Shown one piece after another: positions 20,003 through 27,588 of a DNA stretch of 40,123 nucleotides. The stretch lies in NCBI RefSeq assembly GCF_903853455.1, contig NZ_CAINTR010000041.1, positions 1 through 40,123 of the forward strand, given 5' to 3'. A program made the position numbers and the translations under genes. The stretch's first letter is position 1; the number at the start of each line of letters is the position of its first letter. The notes beneath the pieces are model-generated. The model searched no databases and was not told the origin of the DNA. It saw only the letters and a program-made list of their open reading frames with translations. Origin of the DNA: an uncultured Magnetospirillum sp. (GTDB lineage: Bacteria; Pseudomonadota; Alphaproteobacteria; Rhodospirillales; Magnetospirillaceae).

Positions 20003-20307
20003 GAAGCGGTCTCCCCTTCCAGATCAGAATCGAAATGATGGTAGACAAGGGCGACGTTGAGGACGCCCCGGATGTCGTTGAAGCTGGTGATCTTGGCCCC
20101 CGCCCAGACGCCGCCGGCATCCTCGACGGTCACCACCATCCTGCCGTCATCGGTCATGGTGTGGACCTCGACGCCGGAGATGCCGGTAAGGGCTGTGTGG
20201 ATCTCCTGTCGGAGATCCGGTCTGACGTGAACCAGCACACCGCAGATGTTCTCGATCCGCTCGCGCGGTTTGGCATGCTCGCTTGCTACGAACGTCGAAA
20301 GTCGCAT
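19999..20307 (-). CDS. napD: NapD, NapA signal-peptide chaperone
   Basis: This 102-residue cytoplasmic chaperone binds the NapA Tat signal during cofactor insertion. The family core is visible ([29 protein letters not shown] and later [18 protein letters not shown]). AAAGGAA precedes the ATG, 10 bases after the napF stop. Its stop overlaps the napA start as ATGA. Confidence 0.94.
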   Translation of the reverse strand: MRLSTFVASEHAKPRERIENICGVLVHVRPDLRQEIHTALTGISGVEVHTMTDDGRMVVTVEDAGGVWAGAKITSFNDIRGVLNVALVYHHFDSDLEGETAS

Positions 20308-20317
20308 GGTGTTCCTT

Positions 20318-20614
20318 TCACGCGATCGACCTCGGCGCCATGGTCAGGGCGCCGACGGGACAGGCCGGAACGCAGACACCGCAGCCGGTGCAGGTCTCGG
20401 CGGAAATTTCAGGCAAGACACGGCCGCCGCTCAAGGGACGGAACCGGATGGCGCTTGGATCGCAAGGATCGCCGCACAGCCGACAGGCGACGCCCCGCAC
20501 CGAGATGCAGGTCCCGCCGAGTTCGGCGATCAGGGACAGGAGTTCACCTTCAAGCGCCACGGGTTTCGCCGCACGCCCTGTCAGCAGTGAACGCCGGGAC
20601 ATCAGCCCAGACAT
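20318..20614 (-). CDS. napF: Compact NapF-type ferredoxin
   Basis: The protein has 98 residues. An N-terminal SRRSLLTGR matches the NapF family. Only one complete 4Fe-4S motif is present (CTGCGVCVPACP), plus a partial cysteine set (CRLCGDPCDP). Enterobacterial NapF is about 164 residues with more clusters, so this is a reduced form. NapF acts in the cytoplasm in NapA maturation. The start at 20614 is chosen for GGAGG 8 bases upstream; a GTG at 20623 sits too close to that site, and a shorter ATG at 20602 lacks one. First gene of the operon; no napE or napK is seen. Confidence 0.88.
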   Translation of the reverse strand: MSGLMSRRSLLTGRAAKPVALEGELLSLIAELGGTCISVRGVACRLCGDPCDPSAIRFRPLSGGRVLPEISAETCTGCGVCVPACPVGALTMAPRSIA

Positions 20615-20695
20615 GGGACACACCCTCCGCGGTGTGCCACCCTCCCCATCGACGGCACCCGTGTCGGAAAGGTGTCACCTTGCGCGACAAGGCAC

Positions 20696-20711
20696 TTTGA
20701 CGTTGGTCAAA
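20696..20711 (-). promoter_or_regulatory. FNR/CRP-type binding site (anaerobox) upstream of nap
   Basis: TTTGAC-GTTG-GTCAAA is a perfect palindrome that contains TTGA-N6-TCAA, the spacing used by FNR, FixK and NnrR-type activators. Its centre lies about 89 bases before the napF start, which suits an activator site with a leader of about 50 bases. The -10 region downstream is poor, as expected for an activator-dependent promoter. The palindrome is seen; binding is inferred. Confidence 0.7.
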
Positions 20712-20765
20712 AGGGCGGGGGGAAGTGAGGGCTTTGGTCGGTGAAAATAGGCGTGTCGCGACGTC

Positions 20766-20996
20766 TCAGGAGATCGCTACCCAAGCATGCTGGCGCCCCG
20801 CGACATAAGCGAGGTAGGCCCTCAGCGAATGCACCGACACGGTGCGATGCTCCTGAAAGTCTTGAACCACCTGATGAGCCGCTTCGCCGCCGCCGATCGC
20901 CTCGTCCTGCACATTCTGCCAGCTGGTCTTGGCCCCGAGAAGATGCATCGACACGTCATGAAGACAGAGCCTCGCGGGAATATCTGGAAGTACCAT
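20766..20996 (-). CDS. Small unknown protein upstream of nap
   Basis: A 76-residue frame begins with ATG at 20996, preceded by a good AGGAG about 7 bases away. The sequence is soluble with no recognised family; two features are a central GGGEAAHQVVQDF and a C-terminal SLRAYLAYVAG. An upstream extension to 21038 is possible but has no better ribosome binding site. It ends about 55 bases before the nap anaerobox, on the same strand as nap. The ribosome binding site is the main support; expression is unproven. Confidence 0.45.
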   Translation of the reverse strand: MVLPDIPARLCLHDVSMHLLGAKTSWQNVQDEAIGGGEAAHQVVQDFQEHRTVSVHSLRAYLAYVAGRQHAWVAIS

Positions 20997-21225
20997 GACC
21001 GATCTCCTGACGAGAACTTCGTGCATTGAGACGTTCATCGACGATGAACCGATAATGATACTGAGCCGTAATACTTGGCCGCCGCCAGCGCCGGGAAGTA
21101 CCTAATTCGTGCACAGGACGTGTTTCCATGTCTGCGTAGTACCCGCAGGGACAAAGCACGGCAGGACGCGGAGCCAGGTGGGCGCCCTTCGGGCCAAAAG
21201 AGAAAGGTTCAGATCCTCGCCAGCC

Positions 21226-21254
21226 TTGATAACCCACCCCCGAAAAGCTATGTT
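21226..21254 (+). promoter_or_regulatory. Promoter of the mazEF-type operon
   Basis: TTGATA at 21226-21231 and TATGTT at 21249-21254 have the ideal 17-base spacing. Transcription would begin within or just after the palindrome at 21252-21263, some 20 bases before the antitoxin ATG. Confidence 0.6.
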
Positions 21255-21263
21255 ACATGTAAC
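21252..21263. promoter_or_regulatory. Palindromic operator candidate of the toxin-antitoxin operon
   Basis: GTTACATGTAAC is a perfect 12-base palindrome overlapping the end of the -10 box and the expected transcription start. This is where antitoxin-toxin complexes usually bind for autorepression. Confidence 0.55.
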
Positions 21264-21281
21264 GATATCGGAGATCTTGCC

Positions 21282-21503
21282 ATGGCATCGAGCTCGGCGA
21301 AGCGAGTCAATCAGCACCGGGACAATCTCCGGGCGGCGGGGCTGCGGCCATTGCAAATCTGGGTACCGGATACTCGACGCCCAGGCTTTGCCGATGAATG
21401 CCGGCGTCAGTCGAAGGTCGCGGCTATTGCCGACATGGCAGACACCGAGATGCTCGACGTCTTGGACGAAGCTTTGGCCGATGTGGACGGGTGGACGGCG
21501 TGA
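21282..21503 (+). CDS. MazE-family (DUF3018) antitoxin
   Basis: The protein has 73 residues. It matches the DUF3018 antitoxin type: an N-terminal SSAKRVNQHRDNLRAAGLRPLQIWVPDTRRPGF, then an acidic C-terminal helix (MLDVLDEALADVDGW) that would block the toxin. The ATG at 21282 has GGAG about 8 bases upstream; a longer frame to 21075 crosses the promoter and is rejected. It overlaps the toxin gene by 4 bases. It is expected to neutralise MazF and to repress its own promoter. Confidence 0.85.
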   Translation: MASSSAKRVNQHRDNLRAAGLRPLQIWVPDTRRPGFADECRRQSKVAAIADMADTEMLDVLDEALADVDGWTA

Positions 21504-21823
21504 GACGCGGCGATCTGGTCACCATCGCCATGCAGGGCGATTTCCGCAAGCCCCGGCCCGCCCTCGTCATTCAGTCCGATCAGTTCGATGCTCACGCCAC
21601 CGTGACCGTCTTGCTGCTGTCCAGCACCCTGATCGAAGCACCGCTGTTCCGCCTAACGGTGAAGCCGGCACCTGGAAATGGCCTGCGCAAGCCATCGCAG
21701 ATCATGGTGGACAAGGCCATGACCGTGAGACGGGACAAACTGGGGGAGGTGTTTGGCCGGATCGACGACAGCGCCATGGTGGCGGTCAATCGGGCCTTGG
21801 CTCTTTTTCTCGGGTTTGCATAA
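21500..21823 (+). CDS. MazF/PemK-family endoribonuclease toxin
   Basis: The protein has 107 residues with the PemK-like fold: RRGDLVTIAMQGDFRKPRPALVIQSDQF at the N-terminus, then VTVLLLSSTL, the conserved PSQIMVDKAMTV, and a C-terminal helix. MazF enzymes cut mRNA at short motifs. The start is GTG at 21500, sharing GTGA with the antitoxin stop, which is typical of coupled toxin-antitoxin genes and keeps toxin output low. Upstream in-frame ATG codons lie inside the antitoxin gene and are unlikely. Confidence 0.88.
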   Translation: MRRGDLVTIAMQGDFRKPRPALVIQSDQFDAHATVTVLLLSSTLIEAPLFRLTVKPAPGNGLRKPSQIMVDKAMTVRRDKLGEVFGRIDDSAMVAVNRALALFLGFA

Positions 21824-21874
21824 AGACAGTGACGAAGCACCCATGATCGTGAAGCACAATTTGCTTCGGATATT

Positions 21875-23542
21875 CTAGGTTCGGACCATGACGCTCTGGC
21901 GCATCATCTTCTCGAATTCGTCGGCCGCCACCGGACGCGAGTAGTAGAAGCCCTGCACCGTGTCGCAGCCGTTGTCGCGCAGGAAGTTGATATGGGCGGC
22001 GACCTCCGCCCCCTCCGCCACCACTTCCAGATTCAAGCCCCGCGACAGGCCGATGATGGCGCGGGCGATCTCGGCGGTCTTGGCGTTGGTGTCCACGTCG
22101 GCGATGAAGGCCCGGTCGATCTTCAAGGTGGTGATAGGGAACCGCCCCAGATAGGACAGCGACGAATAGCCGGTGCCAAAATCGTCGATGGACAGGCCGA
22201 TGCCGAGGTCGCGTAGCGCCTTCATCTTGCGCACGGCGCCGTCCACGTCGTTCATCAGCATGCTCTCGGTGATCTCGAGCTCCAGCCATTTGGGATCGAG
22301 GCCGGTCTGCCCCAGCACCTCGACCACCTTGTCGAGCAAGGTGCGGGAATGGAACTGGCGGGCGGAGACGTTGACCGACACCTTGATGGGCGCCAAGCCG
22401 GCATCCTGCCACAGCTTGTTCTGCTGACAGGACTTCCACAGCACCCAACTGCCGATGGGCTCGATCTGGCCGGATTCCTCGGCGACCGGAATGAAGTCGG
22501 CGGGCGAGATCATGCCGCGCTCGGGATCCATCCAGCGGATCAGAGCCTCGGCGCCGACAATGGCGTCGCGGTCGGCGGAAACCTTGGGCTGGTAGAAGAC
22601 CACGAACTCCTCGTTGACCAAGGCGCGGCGCAGACGGGTCTCCAGTTCGAGGCGCGAGCGGGCCTTGCGGTTCATGTCCTTGGAGAAGAACTGGTACTGA
22701 TTGCGGCCCGAGGTCTTGGCGTAATGCAGGGCATGCTCAGCATGCTTGACCAGATTGGCGCCGGAATCGGCATCCACCGGCAGGACGCTGATGCCGATGG
22801 AGAAGGTGACCACCACCTCCTGACCATCGAGATTGAACGGTTCCTTGACCGAACTCAGCACCTTCTCGGCGACGGTGACGCTGTCATCCACATCGGCGAT
22901 GGCCAGAACCAGGGCGAAGCGGTCGCCGTCCAGCCGCACCGCCGTGTCGGTCTCGCGCACGCAGGTCCGAAGGCGCCGCGCGACCTCCACCAGCAACCGG
23001 TCGCCGGCGGCATGCCCCAGGGCGTCGTTGACCAGGGTGAAGCGGTCCAGCCCCATCATCATCAGCGCCACCGACCCGCCGGTCCGATTGGCCCGCAGCA
23101 CGATCTGGCCGACGCGGTCGATGAACAGGTCGCGATTGGGCAGGCCGGTCAGGGTGTCATAGCCGAAGCGACCGCCGTCGCCCACCACCGGCGCCCCATC
23201 GGCGGCGGGTGTGGCCGTCACCGGCCGCACCAGACCGAGATAGTGACGGGGCTGGCCATCAGCGCCGTCGATGGCGCTCACCGTCACCTCGAAATTGCGG
23301 TCGCGGCCATCGCCGCACCGGGCGGCTCCCTGCCACTGGCCGCCGGCGTCGGGGGCCATGGCCTCGCGCATGAAATGCTCGCCCAGCACCACCGCGGACA
23401 GGCTCTGCCCACTTCCCACATGGCCGGTCACGACCTCGAACGCCTTGCTGATCCTGACGACTCGGCCATCGGGAGTGGCGACGACCGCCGCATCCCGGAT
23501 ATTCTCGAGCAGACTGTCGACCAGGCCTTGTGTATCACTCAT
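21875..23542 (-). CDS. PAS-GGDEF(degenerate)-EAL cyclic-di-GMP protein
   Basis: The protein has 555 residues with no membrane segment. The order is an N-terminal PAS-like sensor (about 1-115), a GGDEF domain (about 125-290) and an EAL domain (about 300-550). The GGDEF motif is degenerate (LDGDR at 204-208), so cyclase activity is doubtful and the domain may only bind GTP. The EAL part keeps its key residues: EAL at 332-334, NVSARQF, ITES, DDFGTG at 453-458 and the Glu in VVAEGAE. It is therefore probably a c-di-GMP phosphodiesterase. It is transcribed alone and convergent with mazF. Confidence 0.92.
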   Translation of the reverse strand: MSDTQGLVDSLLENIRDAAVVATPDGRVVRISKAFEVVTGHVGSGQSLSAVVLGEHFMREAMAPDAGGQWQGAARCGDGRDRNFEVTVSAIDGADGQPRHYLGLVRPVTATPAADGAPVVGDGGRFGYDTLTGLPNRDLFIDRVGQIVLRANRTGGSVALMMMGLDRFTLVNDALGHAAGDRLLVEVARRLRTCVRETDTAVRLDGDRFALVLAIADVDDSVTVAEKVLSSVKEPFNLDGQEVVVTFSIGISVLPVDADSGANLVKHAEHALHYAKTSGRNQYQFFSKDMNRKARSRLELETRLRRALVNEEFVVFYQPKVSADRDAIVGAEALIRWMDPERGMISPADFIPVAEESGQIEPIGSWVLWKSCQQNKLWQDAGLAPIKVSVNVSARQFHSRTLLDKVVEVLGQTGLDPKWLELEITESMLMNDVDGAVRKMKALRDLGIGLSIDDFGTGYSSLSYLGRFPITTLKIDRAFIADVDTNAKTAEIARAIIGLSRGLNLEVVAEGAEVAAHINFLRDNGCDTVQGFYYSRPVAADEFEKMMRQSVMVRT

Positions 23543-23631
23543 GAATCACCGTGGCGCCTATTCTGCCCATCACGGACCAAACCGCAGTCCTGTTGTAGTC
23601 TTGATCCACCAGCCCCTGTCAAGGTCAGATC

Positions 23632-24570
23632 ATGAAAACACCACTCCTTTACTCCGGCCTCGAACTGGACCGTAGCCACCGCCTGCGCCGCGACGCCGAT
23701 CTGGCCGAACTGACCCGTCGGCCCGGCGCCCGCTTCGCCCCTTACTGGCGGGGCCTTCAACTGGTGGCCGGCACGCCGGCGACGGCGGCGGTCTGGCTCG
23801 ACCGCGACCGCATGAAATCGCTGATCGATCCCACCCAGGCGCCCTGCCTGCTGCTGGGGGAGGATGCGGCTGGGCCGCTGCTGGCCCTCGACATCTCCGC
23901 CATCCCCGGAGGAGAGGACGGCCCCGATCTGGGCCTGGGGCAGTGGGTGACGCTGCGCGCGGTCGGCGGCCGGCTGCCGGCGCCGGAGGCGGCGCTGCTG
24001 GCCTATGCGCGAGGCATGCTGATCTGGCGCGAGCGAACCCGTTTCTGTTGCGTCTGCGGCACGCCGGTGACCATCGCCGACGCCGGCCATTCCGCAAAAT
24101 GCGCCAACCCGGCCTGCGCGGCGCTTCACTATCCCCGCACCGACCCTGCCATCATCATGCTGGTGACCGACACGCAAGGCCGCGCCCTGCTCGGCCGCCA
24201 GCCGGTTTGGGCGCCCGGCATGTATTCCTGCCTGGCCGGCTTCGTCGAGCCCGGCGAGACCCTGGAAGAGGCGGTGGCCCGCGAGGTGTGGGAAGAAGCC
24301 GGTATCCGGGTTATCTCGGCCACCTATGTCGCCAACCAGCCCTGGCCGTTTCCGTCGTCGCTGATGGTCGGCTTCACCGCCCTGGCCGAGGGCGGCGAGC
24401 CCAACCCCGACCGTCACGAGATCGAGGATGCGCGCTGGTTCACCCGCGAGCAGGTCGACAGCTTCGGCGAGCGCGAGGCCCCCGGCCCGGACGGGCTGTT
24501 CCTGCCCAGCCGGGACTCCATCTCGCGTTTCCTGATCGAGAAATGGCGGAATGACCCGGAACCGGCATGA
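23632..24570 (+). CDS. nudC: NAD+ diphosphatase NudC
   Basis: This 312-residue Nudix hydrolase cleaves NADH/NAD and can remove NAD caps from RNA. It has a four-Cys zinc site (CCVCG and CANPAC), the Nudix box GFVEPGETLEEAVAREVWEE, and the NudC signature NQPWPFPSS. The N-terminal domain is present, so it is full length. The short gap to the EAL gene start (about 90 bases) holds a divergent promoter region. Confidence 0.95.
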   Translation: MKTPLLYSGLELDRSHRLRRDADLAELTRRPGARFAPYWRGLQLVAGTPATAAVWLDRDRMKSLIDPTQAPCLLLGEDAAGPLLALDISAIPGGEDGPDLGLGQWVTLRAVGGRLPAPEAALLAYARGMLIWRERTRFCCVCGTPVTIADAGHSAKCANPACAALHYPRTDPAIIMLVTDTQGRALLGRQPVWAPGMYSCLAGFVEPGETLEEAVAREVWEEAGIRVISATYVANQPWPFPSSLMVGFTALAEGGEPNPDRHEIEDARWFTREQVDSFGEREAPGPDGLFLPSRDSISRFLIEKWRNDPEPA

Positions 24571-24752
24571 GATCAAATCGGACGAAATATTCCTGCCGCC
24601 ATTGCCGGACGACGACGACGCAAAGTCTGTCCTCGGCTCCCCCGAGCAAGTACCGCGCGACACTCCAGAGAGTTGACGCCTGGAGCAAACCGGCGGCTGG
24701 CCTTGACTTCATCTCGTGATCATCCGAGACTGAGGGCCGCTTGCTGGGGACT

Positions 24753-24776
24753 TGGCGGTCAACCCGCCGACCGCCA
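24753..24776 (+). other. Leader hairpin before the glycosyltransferase-like gene
   Basis: TGGCGGT (24753-24759) and ACCGCCA (24770-24776) can pair in the leader, 35 bases before the ATG. An alternative pairing of GGCGG with CCGCC inside the same stretch is possible. A structural or control role is inferred only from the pairing. The rest of the 240-base gap after nudC shows no other feature. Confidence 0.3.
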
Positions 24777-24811
24777 GCGTCTCATTGGACACGCACTGTC
24801 GGGAGGACGAG

Positions 24812-25864
24812 ATGCTGGTCGTCGTCAAGGCGTTCTCGCGCCCGTTCTACCTGGATCGCTGCCTCACCAGCATCCGCGCCAACGTGGATGGGGCGGACGG
24901 CGTCGTCGTCCTGGACGACGGCCTCCTGCCCGAAGCGGTGGACCGTCTTCGCCAGCGCCATCCCGATGTGGTCTTCATGCGCTCGCCCTGGGCGGCGGAG
25001 AAGCCCATGGTGGTCCGGCGCACCCTCAAGACCGCGACGGCGGTGAATCCTCGGCAGTCCAGCGCCGACCAATCGCTCGACCGGCTGGCGGACATGGTCT
25101 TTCGCGGCTTGTCCATTCCACCGGATATGGATCCGCTGCCGTTCTGGCGGGAGTCCATCGCCGCGCTGGACAGCGACAACATCTTCCTGATCGAGGAGGA
25201 TTGCTGGCTGCACACCCATCTGGACCTGGCAGCCATCGACGTGCAGATGCACCAGCATGACGTGCTCGTCTGCCACATGTTCCTGCAAAAGCGGTTCGCG
25301 TCCGCCCCCCTGCTGGGGGCGGTCGGCGAGGCCGTGACCATGGAGCTGATCAATGTCCCCCGGCCGGTGGACCGCAACATCGCGCCCGACACCTATTTTC
25401 CCGTCTGCCTGGCGATCTACGACCGCGCCTACTGGCTGGCCTGCCACGAGACGGCGGCATCGTTCCTGCCCGAGTGGCCCATCCACGCCCATGCCGTCGA
25501 CGTGGTGGACCAATGGATGAGGCAGGGGCGCCGCTGCGGCTTCGCCCGCCTGACCCCCGGACCGATTCGCCACGGCTTCTCGCTATCCAGCCTGGTGCCG
25601 CCGTCCCATTACGGCGCCGAAATCTCGCTTTACGATATCAGCGATCTGCTGACCGAGTCCTGGCTGACCGGCGCTCTGGGGGCCATGGACGATTTCCCGG
25701 ACGATTTCGCCGAGACGCGGCTGACCACCCTGGTCGCGCAGCGCCTGGGACCGAAAGCGGCGGCCCTGCTGGTGGAGTTTCGCCGCGCCTTCGCCGGCTA
25801 TTACGATTATCTCGACCGCAAACCCGGTGAATCGATCCCGCCCGAAACGCCGCCCGCCACCTAG
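24812..25864 (+). CDS. Glycosyltransferase-like protein (GT-A/family 2 type)
   Basis: The protein has 350 residues. It opens like a family 2 glycosyltransferase (MLVVVKAFSRPFYLDRCLTSI, then VVVLDDG) and has an acidic IFLIEEDCW where a DXD metal site would be expected. There is no signal peptide or membrane helix. The later part (IYDRAYWLACHETAASF, then HAVDVVDQWMRQGRRC) resembles an acceptor-binding region, but no exact family was recognised. The ATG at 24812 has GGGAGG about 5 bases upstream; the longer frame from 24752 is rejected. It stands alone, with no sugar-polymer genes nearby. Substrate unknown. Confidence 0.7.
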   Translation: MLVVVKAFSRPFYLDRCLTSIRANVDGADGVVVLDDGLLPEAVDRLRQRHPDVVFMRSPWAAEKPMVVRRTLKTATAVNPRQSSADQSLDRLADMVFRGLSIPPDMDPLPFWRESIAALDSDNIFLIEEDCWLHTHLDLAAIDVQMHQHDVLVCHMFLQKRFASAPLLGAVGEAVTMELINVPRPVDRNIAPDTYFPVCLAIYDRAYWLACHETAASFLPEWPIHAHAVDVVDQWMRQGRRCGFARLTPGPIRHGFSLSSLVPPSHYGAEISLYDISDLLTESWLTGALGAMDDFPDDFAETRLTTLVAQRLGPKAAALLVEFRRAFAGYYDYLDRKPGESIPPETPPAT

Positions 25865-25871
25865 AACACGA

Positions 25872-25896
25872 GCGGCAGGACGCGCAAGCCTGCCGC
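25872..25896 (+). terminator. Hairpin after the glycosyltransferase-like gene
   Basis: GCGGCAGG and CCTGCCGC pair perfectly over a 9-base loop 8 bases past the stop; a weak CTCTT follows. It probably ends this transcript. Confidence 0.55.
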
Positions 25897-25914
25897 CTCT
25901 TGGCGTAGCCGGTT

Positions 25915-25943
25915 GGGGCGCCACCGTCCCACGGCGGCGCCCC
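25915..25943 (-). terminator. Hairpin after fbp
   Basis: GGGGCGCCACCGT (25915-25927) pairs with ACGGCGGCGCCCC (25931-25943), with one mismatch and a CCC loop, 6 bases past the fbp stop on the minus strand. It has no clear T-run, so termination strength is uncertain. Confidence 0.5.
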
Positions 25944-25948
25944 CCTGT

Positions 25949-26962
25949 CTACTTCCCGTCGAACTCGGCGTGGTAGGCGTCGATGCGCTCGACTTCGTTC
26001 TTGGAGCCCAGGACCACCGGCACCCGCTGGTGCAGATGGGTCGGCGGCAGGTCCATGATGCGGCCGCGGCCGGTGGAGGCCAGACCGCCAGCCTGTTCGA
26101 CGATGAAGGCCATGGGGTTGGCTTCGTACATCAGGCGCAGCTTGCCGCCCTTCTTCATGTTCTCGGAATCGGCGGGATACATGAAGACGCCGCCGCGAAT
26201 CAGGATGCGATGCACTTCGGCCACCATGGAGGCGACCCAGCGCATGTTGAAATCCTTGCCACGCGGGCCGTCCTTGCCGGCCTGACACTCGTCGATATAG
26301 CGCTTCACCGGCGGCTCCCAGAAGCGGGAGCGCGAGGCGTTGATGGCGAATTCCTTGGTGTCGGCGGGAATCTGCATGTCGGGATGGGTCAGCATGAACA
26401 TGCCGACATTGTTGTCCAACGTGAAGCCGTTGACGCCGTTGCCGGTGGTGATGACCATCATGGTCGAGGAGCCGTAGAGGGCATAGCCCGCCGCCACCTG
26501 CTCGACGCCCTTGCGCAGGAAGGCGGCCTCCTGGATGGTGTTGGCGCCCTCGGGCAGCCGCAGGATCGAGAAGATGCTGCCCACCGAGACGTTGATGTCG
26601 ATGTTGGACGACCCGTCCAGCGGATCGAACAGCAGCAGATACTTGCCCTCGGCGCCGCCGGTGACGGCGTGGATGTCCTCCAGTTCTTCCGAAGCCATGC
26701 CGGCATAGTTGCCGCCCAACTCGTTCATGTGCAGGAAGATGTCGTTGGCCAGCACGTCCAGCTTCTTCTGGTCCTCGCCCTGGATGTTCTCCGAGCCGGC
26801 AAGGCCGTGATTGCCGGCCAGGGCGCCGCGGTTGACCTCGTGGGCGATCATCTTGCAGGCGAAAATAATGTCGGTCATCAAGGCGGTGAACGACCCCGAA
26901 CCTCCCTTGCGGCGCTGCTCCTGCAGCAGGAAATGGGTCATGGTGATTCTGGAATACGGCAT
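25949..26962 (-). CDS. fbp: Fructose-1,6-bisphosphatase class I
   Basis: This 337-residue cytoplasmic enzyme removes the 1-phosphate of fructose-1,6-bisphosphate in gluconeogenesis (or the Calvin cycle where present). The metal and active-site signature [19 protein letters not shown] is intact, as are GGVFMYPAD and [17 protein letters not shown]. Length is normal. GGAGAGG lies upstream of the ATG. No Calvin-cycle genes are adjacent here. Confidence 0.96.
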   Translation of the reverse strand: MPYSRITMTHFLLQEQRRKGGSGSFTALMTDIIFACKMIAHEVNRGALAGNHGLAGSENIQGEDQKKLDVLANDIFLHMNELGGNYAGMASEELEDIHAVTGGAEGKYLLLFDPLDGSSNIDINVSVGSIFSILRLPEGANTIQEAAFLRKGVEQVAAGYALYGSSTMMVITTGNGVNGFTLDNNVGMFMLTHPDMQIPADTKEFAINASRSRFWEPPVKRYIDECQAGKDGPRGKDFNMRWVASMVAEVHRILIRGGVFMYPADSENMKKGGKLRLMYEANPMAFIVEQAGGLASTGRGRIMDLPPTHLHQRVPVVLGSKNEVERIDAYHAEFDGK

Positions 26963-27114
26963 GTCGTCCCTCTCCTTGGTGCGCGGGGTTCCCCCCCGTC
27001 CGTCTTACGCGGAAAGTGTTAGCCGATCCTGCCATGGAAATGCAATGCGTCAGGCGGATTGCATGCGGGGCATGCTGCCACTAGCATTGCGGTTTCTTTG
27101 ATCAGGAGTGCCCC

Positions 27115-27588
27115 ATGGCCGAGCCCCTTTCTCCCGCCGACCAGAACCGCGTCCAGCAATTGGTGGCCGTGTTCCGGCGCATCGGCGAGGAACGCATGAA
27201 GGATCTCGGCCTCTACAACCCCGCCCTCCAGGTCGAGGCGGTGGGGTTCCGCCAGTGGAACGGCTGGCTGGCCGGCGTGCTGGTGACGCCCTGGTTCATG
27301 AATTTCGTGCTGCTTCCCAGCGATCCGGCCGACTGCCTGGCCGGGATCGAGGCCGGCTCGCGCCGGCGCATCGCCATGCCCAAGGGCGAGGTGATCTTCC
27401 TGGTGGGCGACGGGGAAGAACTCGGCCCCTACCTGTCCAACTCCATCCATTCGCCCATGGGCCAATTCCCCGACCACGCCTCGGCTTCGACCGCCGCCTG
27501 GGCCGCCGTCGGGCCGTTCTTCCTGGAGCCGGGCGAACTGCCCAGCGGCGAGTGCGGCTTCGGCTGGGGCGTCAACCACGGGCCATGA
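27115..27588 (+). CDS. hybE: [NiFe]-hydrogenase assembly chaperone, HybE type
   Basis: The protein has 157 residues and matches the HybE/HupJ family, which helps maturation or Tat proofreading of the hydrogenase large subunit. The core is clear: QVEAVGFRQWNGWLAGVLVTPWFMNFVLLP, and later a C-terminal LPSGECGFGWG. AGGAG lies about 6 bases before the ATG. It has no hydrogenase genes next to it in this window; instead it overlaps the next gene by 4 bases (ATGA) and leads a three-gene unit. Confidence 0.88.
   Translation: MAEPLSPADQNRVQQLVAVFRRIGEERMKDLGLYNPALQVEAVGFRQWNGWLAGVLVTPWFMNFVLLPSDPADCLAGIEAGSRRRIAMPKGEVIFLVGDGEELGPYLSNSIHSPMGQFPDHASASTAAWAAVGPFFLEPGELPSGECGFGWGVNHGP

Noticed and set aside
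17246-20038. 930-codon plus-strand frame opposite napA and napG
   Set aside because: Antisense shadow of clearly recognised nap genes.
21037-21051. TTCATCG-A-CGATGAA palindrome upstream of the 76-residue ORF
   Set aside because: It could be an operator, but no promoter elements are recognisable around it and arms of 7 bases are common by chance.
21850-21866. Small hairpin GAAGC/GCTTC between mazF and the EAL gene, considered as a terminator
   Set aside because: The stem is only about 5 bp with no T-run.
27108-27584. Upstream extension of the SUMF1-like frame through hybE
   Set aside because: hybE is recognised in its own frame and the extension is Arg/Pro-rich; the ATG at 27585 coupled to the hybE stop explains the start.
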